From Bacteroidota bacterium (lineage in GTDB: Bacteria; Bacteroidota; Bacteroidia; Bacteroidales; Bacteroidaceae): DNA of 23,954 bases. The DNA is taken from the NCBI GenBank assembly GCA_023458215.1, contig JAEXAJ010000154.1, positions 1-23,954 of the forward strand, written 5' to 3'. The translations under genes and the position numbers were made by a program. The stretch's first letter is position 1. The number at the start of each line of letters is the position of its first letter. The notes beneath the pieces are model-generated. The model saw only the letters and a program-made list of their open reading frames with translations, searched no databases and had not been told where the DNA came from. Positions 7,169 through 16,155 of this stretch are shown piece by piece.

Positions 7169-8158
7169 TTACTTCATAGGATATCGCTTGACACTAATTG
7201 TCATGTCTGTTCCCGGCGCTTTATTGACATAGACATAGGCACGATATTTACCATCGGCAGTTTCTACCCAAATTCCGCTTTCTTCTTTCAAACCCAGCAG
7301 ATAATTAATAGTCTTATCCATGTTCAGTGTCTGGAAATCCAAATCATCGACATACACATTATACTTCAGATCGGCCAGTTGACGATCCTGCATACCAAAT
7401 ATTTTTATCAGCTTGGTATCGTTGACGAATCCTGCGGGTAATGATACTCCGTTCATATACTCTGCAGGAGAAGAGGCAGTGTAAATGGCATGAGAGATAT
7501 CCCCTTTAGCACTATAAGCATACATCAAATCAATCTTTTCCAACAAAGACGGATTATTCTGTACCTCTTCCGCAGAATAGATATGTACAGCTTCACTTTC
7601 ATTACGGAAAGATATGAAACAATTTTCCGGAGTCAACGTTTGCTTCAATGTCATATCCATCTTAGATATTTTGTACGGACCCATGTCGTAATGAGCAGTT
7701 TGACCATTACTAGCTTTCACAGAGAAAGTGAATTTCACATTTTTGCCTTTTGCCGCTTCAGGAATTCTATAATAATAGCGCAAAGTCGAAGCACAGGTAT
7801 CTACTGTAAACTCTACACTAGTGGTTTCTCCTATTGTTTTACTATCGCTAGCTACCCGTACAGGAATATCCTGCCCAGAGTTATTTGTATAGTAGGAATT
7901 AGGATCAAAATAAGTACCTTCCTCACCGGCAATGGACGCCACAACTTGTGCAGAAGTCAATTTACCGAGTTCTTTTGGCATAGCCATCGCATAAGCAAAT
8001 TCAATATCATTGTTCACAATATTGGGAGCTACAGGTAGACTTCTCTTGATACAATCATTGGACAGTTCCGTAATTGCATCATGGAAGAATTTCGGATCGT
8101 CTTCGCATGCACAAAGAGCAAGAGCCAAAAATAAAGCATTACAATATTTCAATTTCAT
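7169..8158 (-). CDS. DUF4466-like surface lipoprotein
   Basis: A 329-residue lipoprotein: the signal peptide ends in the lipobox LCAC with Cys18, followed by EDD. Acidic residues after the Cys are the Bacteroidota signal for display on the cell surface. The stretch NDCIKRSLP....DIEFAYAMAMP, then GKLTSAQVVASIAGEEGTYFD and LRYYYRIPEAAKGKNVKFTF, resembles what I recall of the DUF4466 family. The order suggests an N-terminal Ig-like fold and a C-terminal domain ending in YRAYVYVNKAPGTDMTISVK. It follows the DUF5018-like gene by 16 bases and is co-transcribed with the susC/susD pair, so the most likely job is glycan capture at the surface (SusE/SusF-like role). No enzymatic motif is seen. The family name is moderately sure; the binding role is inferred from context. 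Confidence 0.7.
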   Translation of the reverse strand: MKLKYCNALFLALALCACEDDPKFFHDAITELSNDCIKRSLPVAPNIVNNDIEFAYAMAMPKELGKLTSAQVVASIAGEEGTYFDPNSYYTNNSGQDIPVRVASDSKTIGETTSVEFTVDTCASTLRYYYRIPEAAKGKNVKFTFSVKASNGQTAHYDMGPYKISKMDMTLKQTLTPENCFISFRNESEAVHIYSAEEVQNNPSLLEKIDLMYAYSAKGDISHAIYTASSPAEYMNGVSLPAGFVNDTKLIKIFGMQDRQLADLKYNVYVDDLDFQTLNMDKTINYLLGLKEESGIWVETADGKYRAYVYVNKAPGTDMTISVKRYPMK

Positions 8159-8174
8159 AGTTGTTCGTTTTTTA

Positions 8175-8678
8175 TTATTGTAAAGGACGTTCTACTACCA
8201 AGAATTTATATTCTTTCTTAATCTTCCTGTTACCAGAAATGACGCTATAGCGCACAGGATTCTCAGGGAATGCTCCCGGATTAGCCACAATACGCTCACC
8301 TAATTGATTAGTAGCAATATTACCGGACCAATCACCGTCAATAAACTCCATATCCAATTTAGATCTTGTGAAATCCACTCTGGCAGTAATTTTAGGATTG
8401 AGTTTTGCATCCTCACACAAAGAGACTTGCGGCCACAAATTAATCATAGGAGTACCGAACTTCACATAGATCACAGCTACCTGAGCTAATGTATCAATGT
8501 AAGCATTACCCACTTTTACTGTATTAAAATCGGTATCCAGCAAATCAAAATTGTTAACATAGCACTCTGTACGATTAGTAATCAACAGACCGTCATCATC
8601 TATAGGATCATCATTACATGCTACTAATGTCAATGCCAAAGCAAAAAACATCCAGATTTTATTTTTCATCAGTTTCAT
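8175..8678 (-). CDS. Small surface lipoprotein, DUF5018-like
   Basis: A 167-residue lipoprotein from the ATG at 8678; an upstream TTG would add three residues and the ATG at 8669 would remove three. Lipobox LVAC ends in Cys21, followed by NDDP, the acidic surface-export type. The single ~140-residue domain begins ITNRTECYVNNFDLLDTDF, has short beta strands, and ends NPVRYSVISGNRKIKKEYKF. This pattern resembles DUF5018-type Ig-like domains found next to SusD-like genes, by memory only. It sits 15 bases downstream of the SusD-like stop and 16 bases before the DUF4466-like gene. By position it is a candidate accessory glycan-binding protein of the outer-membrane complex. No catalytic motif is visible. 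Confidence 0.7.
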   Translation of the reverse strand: MKLMKNKIWMFFALALTLVACNDDPIDDDGLLITNRTECYVNNFDLLDTDFNTVKVGNAYIDTLAQVAVIYVKFGTPMINLWPQVSLCEDAKLNPKITARVDFTRSKLDMEFIDGDWSGNIATNQLGERIVANPGAFPENPVRYSVISGNRKIKKEYKFLVVERPLQ

Positions 8679-8693
8679 CTTAATCAATTTATA

Positions 8694-10577
8694 TTATAAC
8701 CAAGGAGTATTTTGAGTCAAATTCGGATTCTTATTTCTTTCTCCGGGTGGAATACGGAAGATGTATTGCTGTTGATACGTTTTATAGCTCGTATTATTGA
8801 AATAGTGAGTACGCTCTGCACCATGAGTATCATAAGTCTTATATCCCGGAGATGACTGAGGTGCTTTGAACACACGCTCAATCGAACGCCATCTGCGAAG
8901 ATCAAAAAAGCGCTGACCTTCTGCATACAATTCAATGATACGTTCTTGCTCAATAGCATAGAAGAAAGTCTCCTTATCAGTATATTTCTCAGGCTTCAAA
9001 GCCGGAAGATTGCCACGATGACGAACCTTATTTACAACTTCTAAAGCCAAACCGCCGTCAGCAGTAGGACCATAAGCCTCGTTAGCCGCTTCGGCATACA
9101 TCAGATAAACATCAGCCAAACGCATCACAGAAATTTTATAATTACCCTCACTACGAGCCAAACCGGGTTCGTTACGAACGTATTTACGCATAATGTAACC
9201 GGTTGCATCTCTATCTGCATTGATTGCGCCATAACCATCTATAGTACCATTCAATGTCTTATACTGATACTTACGAATCTGGTCAAAAGCACGATTCAAT
9301 TGTCCGACTAGAGTCTCGCCATCCCACAAGATTGTAGACTTCATACGGTAATCGCGATCAATGTAAGATTCAGGATTCAGTGCCGAATTCTTGGCAGTAC
9401 GGGCATCTGGTGCTTTGGGATTCATACCGATAAGCGGCTCACAAAAATCACCTGTTATTGTTGACTGATAGCGATTTGCTATTTCAAATCTAGGCTGTCC
9501 CCACATTTGGGAATTCTCAGTGGCACGTGTACCCATATCACGCATTACTTCCTCACCTTGTCCTGTTCCGGTTCCACCATGAGCAAATCCTACCATTAGT
9601 TCCGGATCTTGGTTAGCTACTGGAGTAAACAAATAGTAGTAATTAGGCAATGTTTCACAGTCACCCATCTTTCCCCATTCACCGGGTTCACCATTTCTAA
9701 ACAAAGTGATGCCCGATTCTTCTATTACTTTGCGGAAATCGGCAGCAGCATCTTTATAAGCTTGTGCAGATGCGGCAGGATCCGGAGTAAAAGTTGCCAA
9801 TTCCGGCCATCCACCATTCGGGGCAACAGGAGTTTCCCAAGGCCACGAAGTCCTGTTCCAGCAAGCCCAGAAAAGTTGCAATTTACCACGAAAAGCCAAA
9901 GCACCCCATCTGTCAAAACGTCCCAATGCTACCGGTCGGTTTGGTAACTTTTCCCAAGCATACGTAAAATCATCATAGATATGTTGTCTTATCTCGGTAA
10001 CAGGGGCACGGGAGATAAATTCCACTTCCGAATTATCATTCACTGTTTTATCAAAATAAGGAACATCTCCCCACAATGAAATCAATCGGAAATAAGTCAT
10101 ACCACGCAACATGCGCGCTTCGCCGATAAACGCTTCCAACTTCTTTTTAGATTCTTCATTTTTTGCATTGGGAAGCATTTTCTCTATATTATCAATCGTA
10201 TAGTTAGCAAAGTTAATCGTGGCATAAGCATTTTGATAGTAGGTATCTGAAGCGCCACCATAACCGGAACCCGGATTAGCATAAGAACCTCCGCGATATG
10301 CAAGACTAATGTCCGTAGCTTGGGAAGAACTAACATTTCCACTATAAAGGAAATATTCGGTATTGCCATCAAATACATAATCACGATTGAACATACGACG
10401 TGCTTGAGAATATACTGCATTCAATGCATATTCCGCATCAGCTTCGGTCTTCCAGAAAAGATCAGAAGCCACTTCACCGGTAGGATATTGATTCAGATCA
10501 ACACAAGATGAAAATCCTAACATACATGCTACTACGAGACATGTTATTTTTAACCATTTTCTTTTATTCTGTTTCAT
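8694..10577 (-). CDS. SusD-like (RagB/SusD) glycan-binding lipoprotein
   Basis: A 627-residue outer-membrane lipoprotein that caps the SusC-like barrel and binds the incoming glycan. The ATG at 10577 starts a leader ending in the lipobox FSSC (Cys25), followed by the family opening VDLNQYPTGEVASDLFWKTE. Typical SusD features follow: AYATINFANYTIDNIEKM, the TPR-like EARMLRGMTYFRLISLWGDV, and the C-terminal RLADVYLMYAEAANEA....EQERIIELYAEGQRFFDLRRWR, ending with IPPGERNKNPNLTQNTPW. It lies 12 bases after the SusC-like stop, the standard pairing. It is longer than the archetype SusD (about 550 residues), which is common for PULs on complex glycans. The frame's TTG at 10586 was rejected as start. 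Confidence 0.97.
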   Translation of the reverse strand: MKQNKRKWLKITCLVVACMLGFSSCVDLNQYPTGEVASDLFWKTEADAEYALNAVYSQARRMFNRDYVFDGNTEYFLYSGNVSSSQATDISLAYRGGSYANPGSGYGGASDTYYQNAYATINFANYTIDNIEKMLPNAKNEESKKKLEAFIGEARMLRGMTYFRLISLWGDVPYFDKTVNDNSEVEFISRAPVTEIRQHIYDDFTYAWEKLPNRPVALGRFDRWGALAFRGKLQLFWACWNRTSWPWETPVAPNGGWPELATFTPDPAASAQAYKDAAADFRKVIEESGITLFRNGEPGEWGKMGDCETLPNYYYLFTPVANQDPELMVGFAHGGTGTGQGEEVMRDMGTRATENSQMWGQPRFEIANRYQSTITGDFCEPLIGMNPKAPDARTAKNSALNPESYIDRDYRMKSTILWDGETLVGQLNRAFDQIRKYQYKTLNGTIDGYGAINADRDATGYIMRKYVRNEPGLARSEGNYKISVMRLADVYLMYAEAANEAYGPTADGGLALEVVNKVRHRGNLPALKPEKYTDKETFFYAIEQERIIELYAEGQRFFDLRRWRSIERVFKAPQSSPGYKTYDTHGAERTHYFNNTSYKTYQQQYIFRIPPGERNKNPNLTQNTPWL

Positions 10578-10589
10578 AATCAGCAAACT

Positions 10590-13500
10590 TTAAAAACTTA
10601 CATTAAGACCCAATGAGTATGATTTGTTAAGCGGATACAAATCATTGGATTTATACGGTTTCTCAGGATCCAAACCGGAGTAGCCTGTCAAAGTAAATAA
10701 GTTCTCCGCAGAAAAATACAATCTCAAGTTTGTCATAGAAATCTTAGACAACCATGCTTTAGGCAAATTATAGCCTATTTGTAAATTCTTTAGCCGCAGA
10801 TAATCCGTACTTTCCAAAAAATAGTCACTACTACCGGTTCCTACACCGATACGTGTCCATTTCGCACTACGATTTTCCAGTGACCATGGTTCGGTCCAAT
10901 GATCCCAAGTAGCAGCATAACGCTTGTCTGTAAAGTTAGTCTGCATAAAATTGGTATGCCAGTAAGCCATACGTCCGAATGAAGCATTGAATAATGCCAT
11001 CAAGTCAAAGCCATTCCAAGCAGCAGTCAATGTCATACCCAACATTGTAGTCGGGCGCTCACTCTGAATATTCGGGCGGGCCATCTTATCCTTATCATCT
11101 ATGATACCGTCACCATTCAAGTCTTTCCTAAGGATAGAACCCGGCGTAGCTCCTTGAGGAGCATGGTTATAAATATCTTGCCAAGTCTGAGCCATACCAT
11201 CGTTTACATATTCATACACGAATTTGTAAGGCATATCGATGAAAATATTTCCACGTCCCAAAAACTCATTCCATTCCTCCAAGGCATTTCTATTGTATGA
11301 ACCGTTCAGATTAACCGAATAATCCACCTTTCCGATTTTATCTTTCCATGTCAAATTCAATTCAACACCCTGATTGCGCATAGTACCAATATTTTTTCTC
11401 GGAGCATTATAAGCTCCATTCACATGAATAGACATTTGTGACGGACGATTCATACCGGTAGTCACTCGGTTATAGTAGTCCAGTTCAGCTCTTAGGTGAT
11501 TATCTAAAAACCCCAAATCAAAACCTAAATTGAAGACTTTAGTAACCTCCCAAGTCAGATCCCTATTAATCATCTTCTTATTGGCAAATCCCTTTACAAT
11601 CTCATCTGTCATATAGTTCATCACACTCAAAGTCTCCACTTGTTCAAAACGGCCGACGCCTGAATTGTTACCTGTACTACCATAAGACATTCTCATTTTA
11701 CCGGAGGAAAGCCAAGAAGAGAGGTATTTTTCCAAGAATTCCTCTTCTGTAAAACGCCAAGCAACAGATGCGGACGGAAAGAAACCATAACGATGTCCTT
11801 CTGCAAATTTAGAGGAACCATCTACACGGAAACTAAACTGGAACAAATACTTGTCATAAGCATTGTAATCAAGACGTCCGATATAAGAACGCAAAGCCTC
11901 AGTAGACGAACCTCCACCGTTATCCATCACATTTTTCAATGCAGCCCCGATTTCTGATGTAGAAGAGTGAATACGATCATTTCTCCAAGCGCCCAGATTA
12001 CGGTCATTCCAATACTCTTCACTATAAGCAAACATCGCATTGATGTGATGATAACGTGCTATAGTTGTCTCATAGTTTGCACGGGCATTAAACTGAGTTT
12101 TATAATTCGTACTATAGTCATTCGATATTTTTGCATCATCGGCAACATAATAACGCCCTATATCCTCTCCGCTCTGAAAATTGTAAGCTTTTCCAGTGGG
12201 TGTATCAGCCTGCTTCTTGAATGCATGCTCAAAGCTTAAAGAGTAGTCCACATGTGCCTTAAATCCCTTAAATACAGTCCAATCAAAGAACATATTACCA
12301 TTCATTTGTTGTATGGTCTGTTTAGGTATCTGATTGTTAAAATAAGCATAAGGATTATAAGCCAAAATATCTTCTCCATAAGCCATGGCACCACCATAAC
12401 GCCCTGTTATCGGGTCATAAGGAGTCACACCGGCAATAGCATGCTGCATATCGGAACCGCCGGATCCTTCACCACTAAATCCGTCTTGTTGCCCACTAAA
12501 AGTAAAATCAGACCAGTTCCCGTCAAAACGAACACCGACTTTTACATTGCTAAACAATTTATAATCATAATTGAAGCGGGTATTATAACGGGTAAAATCA
12601 TTATTTATCTGAAGACCTTCCTTATCCATCACACCTACAGAAAGGTAGAAGTTTGATTTATCATTACCACCGGTTGCCGACATTGTATAATTTTGCAAAG
12701 AACCGGTACGCATAATAATGTCAAACCAGTCTGTACTAGGATACCGGAGCGGATCAATCATAGCCATCGCCATCCATTGGTCAATTGTGCCATCTTTAAA
12801 AATCAGATTTTCACGTCTATTACTATTAGAACCAAGTCGTTGTTCCAATGTCAATGAACGTGCATAGTCGGTCATAAAATCGTAAGCACGTGTTGGGTTT
12901 TCAAAAGCATAAGACGCATTGAAATTAATACTGGTCTTTCCCTTCTGTCCCGTACGGGTTGTAATCAAAATAACACCATTAGCAGCACGTGAACCATAAA
13001 TAGATGCAGAAGCGGCATCTTTCAGTACCGAAATACTCTCCACATCCGCCATGTTGATACGATTGATATCAACATCGGGCATACCATCTACTACAATCAG
13101 CGGATCGGCATTGTTTACCGTACCCAAGCCACGAATTTGTAAAGAAGCTCCATCTTTACCAGCCATACCGGTAGACTGAGTAACCTGCAAACCCGGAATC
13201 ATACCTGCCAAGCCGCTGGACACATTAGATAAAGAACGGCTCGCAACTTTTTCATCAATAGTCACAGCAGAAACAGCACCAGTCAGATTTACTTTCTTCT
13301 GAGTACCATAACCCACTACAACTACTTCATTCAGTAACTCACTATCTTCTTTTAAACGTATATTAAAATTTTTAGAACCACTTACTTTCAGCTCCTTCGT
13401 TGTATAACCGATAAAAGAAATTTGAATCGTAGCATTGTCGTCAACTTCCAATGAATAATTACCATCTATATCTGTAATTGCTCCATTAGTAGTTCCTTTT

Positions 13501-13763
13501 TCAAGAATGTTGGCACCAATAATAGGTTCCCCTTTCTCATCCAACACCTTTCCTGTTATCTTTTTTCTCTGTAATATTCCATCTATACCATGATTCTGAG
13601 TATCTAACACGATATTCTCACTTTCAGGTTGAATGCTAGGAGACTCAGTACCGTTTGATGCCAAAATAGGTATTGGAAATAGCAATGATAATAATACCAC
13701 CTTCACTGCATTAAAGCGATGATGATATATATTTCTATATGTATTATATATATCTTTTTCCAT
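10590..13763 (-). CDS. SusC-like TonB-dependent outer-membrane transporter
   Basis: A 1057-residue TonB-dependent porin that imports oligosaccharides into the periplasm together with the SusD-like lid. After a basic, rather long leader (hydrophobic VVLLSLLFPIPILAS) comes a CarboxypepD_reg-like domain (~68-140; KITGKVLDEKGEPIIGANIL ... ISFIGYTTKELKV), then a TonB-box region with EVVVVGYGTQKKVNLTGAVS, the plug (LQIRGLGTVNNADPLIVVDG, DVESISVLKDAASASIYGSR), and a beta barrel ending in the aromatic LGLNVSF. No STN domain is present, so direct sigma/anti-sigma signalling is unlikely. It lies 166 bases after the GH92 stop. That gap holds GATATTTG (minus strand, 13859-13852), one base off the -7 consensus with no -33 box, so a secondary promoter is possible but weak. 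Confidence 0.97.
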   Translation of the reverse strand: MEKDIYNTYRNIYHHRFNAVKVVLLSLLFPIPILASNGTESPSIQPESENIVLDTQNHGIDGILQRKKITGKVLDEKGEPIIGANILEKGTTNGAITDIDGNYSLEVDDNATIQISFIGYTTKELKVSGSKNFNIRLKEDSELLNEVVVVGYGTQKKVNLTGAVSAVTIDEKVASRSLSNVSSGLAGMIPGLQVTQSTGMAGKDGASLQIRGLGTVNNADPLIVVDGMPDVDINRINMADVESISVLKDAASASIYGSRAANGVILITTRTGQKGKTSINFNASYAFENPTRAYDFMTDYARSLTLEQRLGSNSNRRENLIFKDGTIDQWMAMAMIDPLRYPSTDWFDIIMRTGSLQNYTMSATGGNDKSNFYLSVGVMDKEGLQINNDFTRYNTRFNYDYKLFSNVKVGVRFDGNWSDFTFSGQQDGFSGEGSGGSDMQHAIAGVTPYDPITGRYGGAMAYGEDILAYNPYAYFNNQIPKQTIQQMNGNMFFDWTVFKGFKAHVDYSLSFEHAFKKQADTPTGKAYNFQSGEDIGRYYVADDAKISNDYSTNYKTQFNARANYETTIARYHHINAMFAYSEEYWNDRNLGAWRNDRIHSSTSEIGAALKNVMDNGGGSSTEALRSYIGRLDYNAYDKYLFQFSFRVDGSSKFAEGHRYGFFPSASVAWRFTEEEFLEKYLSSWLSSGKMRMSYGSTGNNSGVGRFEQVETLSVMNYMTDEIVKGFANKKMINRDLTWEVTKVFNLGFDLGFLDNHLRAELDYYNRVTTGMNRPSQMSIHVNGAYNAPRKNIGTMRNQGVELNLTWKDKIGKVDYSVNLNGSYNRNALEEWNEFLGRGNIFIDMPYKFVYEYVNDGMAQTWQDIYNHAPQGATPGSILRKDLNGDGIIDDKDKMARPNIQSERPTTMLGMTLTAAWNGFDLMALFNASFGRMAYWHTNFMQTNFTDKRYAATWDHWTEPWSLENRSAKWTRIGVGTGSSDYFLESTDYLRLKNLQIGYNLPKAWLSKISMTNLRLYFSAENLFTLTGYSGLDPEKPYKSNDLYPLNKSYSLGLNVSF

Positions 13764-13929
13764 ATATACTTTTCATTATTAAATATTAAGGTTTTACCAA
13801 TCAATATTATACATTTCTCATAAGGCCAATTATATTACTTGCCTTAAATGACAAATATCCTATGAAGAATTTACTTTCTGTTTCATTTTTCCAATCTGAT
13901 TTAAAGTTTACTATTTATAAAATGATCAT

Positions 13930-16116
13930 TTATAGTTTGTTTGTCATTTCAAAAATCAGAGTTCCACCCTTCATGATGTCCTTATGATGTATAGACAAGC
14001 CCTCTACAGGAGCACCGTTCAATGTTACAGACTTTACATACTTGTTGTCTTTGGACAAGCCCTTAGCCTCAACTGTAAATGTCTTATTATCGGGCAAAGA
14101 CAGCACAACCTTCTCCACCTGTGGTGCCCCCAGTACATATTCACCACCGGCAGGATTTACAGGATAAAATCCCATAGCGGAGAATAAGTACCAGGCAGAC
14201 ATTTGACCACAATCGTCATTTCCGCATAAACCGTCGGGCTTAGGCAAATAAAAACGATCAAAGATATCTCGAATAAGTGCTTGTGTCTTGTCTTTACGAT
14301 CGGCATAACTATAAAGGTAAGCCACATGATGGCTCGGTTCATTGCCATGGGCATATTGTCCTATCAAACCGGTAACGTCCGAGACAAACCCTTCACCTTC
14401 TATTCGATCGTCCAGCAGGAACAATGAATCAATTCTGGAGGCAAATATTTCTTTCCCGCCCATCAGATCAATCAATCCCGGAATATCGTGTTGTACATGC
14501 CATGTATATTGCCAGGCATTACCTTCGGTATAGTCACCACCGGAAGTGGAAGCGTGGGACAAAAGGAACGGATTGAAAGGACTACGCCAGTTACCTTTGG
14601 AGTCTTTCCCGCGCATCAGTTTAGTCTGAGGATCAAATAAATTCTTATAGAAGTCAGATCTTTTCTTGAAATACTCATAGTCTTCAGTCTTACCAAGGGC
14701 ATTTGCCATCTGAGCCACACAATAGTCATCATAACCGGACTCCAGAGTTCTGGAAATAGATTCAACCGTTATCAGATCAAAAGGATAATAACCATATTGA
14801 TTGTAAACCTCCCAATCCGAATTCAGGTGGCTGACCATGGAAGAACCCTTGATGGCCTCATAAGCGTCATCGACATTAAAGCCTCTGAAGCCTTTCAGAT
14901 AAGCATCCACGATGACAGGAATGGCGTGGTTACCAATCATACAATAATTCTCCTTGCCCCATAATGCCCAGATAGGAAGGGCACCTTTGACCTTATAATG
15001 GTCTATCATCGTTTGTACCATACCATCCACCCGCTCGGGAGAAAGAATAGTATAGAGAGGATGGGCCGCACGGTAAGTATCCCACAAGGAGAAAGTAGAA
15101 TAATAGACACCTGTAGGAGAAGTGTAGACCTTATCGTCAGCTCCTCTGTATTGTCCGTCCGTATCAGCGATGTTATTGGGCTGGATGAACAGGTGGTACA
15201 TGGAGGTATAGAAGTTGGTCTTTTCCTCTTCAGTACCCGTAACTTGGGCACGGGACAACAATTCATTCCATTCTACAGCAGCTTTCTTCCTTACACCCTG
15301 GAAACTCCAGTCTGGATTTTCCTTTGCCAGGGATGCCAAAGCACCATCAACGCTGACTGAGGATATAGCCACCTTTGCCTGAACGGCATCACCCTGGGTA
15401 CCATCGAAGGAAAGGATAAACCGTTTCGCCTTTTCACCCTCAAGCATGGGGAGTTCCTCTTTCACCGCATAGGGTTTGTCGAACTTGATTACAAAGAAAT
15501 ATTGTCTTTGTACCCATTCCGTCACTTCATTATAGCCTATGATAGTATAATTATCAGGCATTGAGACATTGGCATTCAGGACATGCGTATGCAAACGTTC
15601 CATACTATTGATCAGACCTCTTTGAAGGTCGAGCAGGATACGGGGGTTACCATTCTTAAACACATATTTATGGAATGCTGTATGAGGCGTGGCAGTAAGT
15701 TCGACATCCACATTGGCATCCGTCAAACTGACTGAATAATAACCGGCGGATGCCTTCTGGCTTTCCTTGTTGAATCGGCTTCTATAAACACTATCCGATG
15801 GGAGTTCATTACAGAAAGGCAAAAGAAGGATATCGCCCAAATCAGGTAAACCGGTACCATTCAGATGCGTTTGGGTAAAACCATCGATAAAATCATCATC
15901 ATAATTAAAGCCCGAACAATAGCGCCAGGAACCGGTACCGGACTCAGGACTGACCTGAACCAAACCGAAAGGTACACAAGCACCGGGAAAGGTATGACCG
16001 TTATCAGCATTACCGATCAAGGGATTTACATACTGAGTATAATCAGGAGTTTCTTCTTTCACAGAACAAGAAACAAAAATCAAAGAAAGAAGAAAGTAGC
16101 AAAAATGCTTTTTCAT
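13930..16116 (-). CDS. GH92 alpha-mannosidase lipoprotein
   Basis: A 728-residue calcium-dependent exo-alpha-mannosidase that inverts configuration. The leader ends with the lipobox FVSC (Cys17), followed by SVKEE. GH92 hallmarks are present in order: YVNPLIGNADNGHTFPGACV (29-48) with VPFGLVQVSPESG, DGFTQTHLNGTGLPDLGDIL, FSLWDTYRAAHPLYT, GGDYTEGNAWQYTWHVQHD, YAHGNEPSHHVAYLYSY, and GNDDCGQMSAWYLFSAMGFY (from 632). The acidic residues of the last motif and of TEGNAWQY correspond to the catalytic region of characterised GH92 enzymes. Length is normal and the protein looks intact. It is second in the operon, 39 bases after GH88. Linkage preference (alpha-1,2, 1,3, 1,4 or 1,6) cannot be read safely. 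In a PUL rich in uronate enzymes it probably removes mannose exposed after uronate removal (inference). Confidence 0.97.
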   Translation of the reverse strand: MKKHFCYFLLSLIFVSCSVKEETPDYTQYVNPLIGNADNGHTFPGACVPFGLVQVSPESGTGSWRYCSGFNYDDDFIDGFTQTHLNGTGLPDLGDILLLPFCNELPSDSVYRSRFNKESQKASAGYYSVSLTDANVDVELTATPHTAFHKYVFKNGNPRILLDLQRGLINSMERLHTHVLNANVSMPDNYTIIGYNEVTEWVQRQYFFVIKFDKPYAVKEELPMLEGEKAKRFILSFDGTQGDAVQAKVAISSVSVDGALASLAKENPDWSFQGVRKKAAVEWNELLSRAQVTGTEEEKTNFYTSMYHLFIQPNNIADTDGQYRGADDKVYTSPTGVYYSTFSLWDTYRAAHPLYTILSPERVDGMVQTMIDHYKVKGALPIWALWGKENYCMIGNHAIPVIVDAYLKGFRGFNVDDAYEAIKGSSMVSHLNSDWEVYNQYGYYPFDLITVESISRTLESGYDDYCVAQMANALGKTEDYEYFKKRSDFYKNLFDPQTKLMRGKDSKGNWRSPFNPFLLSHASTSGGDYTEGNAWQYTWHVQHDIPGLIDLMGGKEIFASRIDSLFLLDDRIEGEGFVSDVTGLIGQYAHGNEPSHHVAYLYSYADRKDKTQALIRDIFDRFYLPKPDGLCGNDDCGQMSAWYLFSAMGFYPVNPAGGEYVLGAPQVEKVVLSLPDNKTFTVEAKGLSKDNKYVKSVTLNGAPVEGLSIHHKDIMKGGTLIFEMTNKL

Positions 16117-16155
16117 AAGTATGTTATTTTAGAGTGTCACGGTTTGAGATAAGAG

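Noticed and set aside
7490..8038. Long plus-strand open frame (182 codons)
   Set aside because: It lies fully opposite the DUF4466-like lipoprotein gene, which has a clear lipobox and operon context; the frame shows no protein-like domains.
12252..12656. Plus-strand open frame (134 codons)
   Set aside because: It is antisense to the SusC-like barrel region, has no family marks and no promoter.
13764..13929. Strong separate promoter for the SusC-like gene
   Set aside because: Only GATATTTG, one base off the -7 consensus, is present and no -33 box is spaced correctly; read-through from the GH88 promoter is as likely.
14998..15360. Plus-strand open frame (120 codons)
   Set aside because: It is antisense to the intact GH92 gene; composition looks like a shadow frame.
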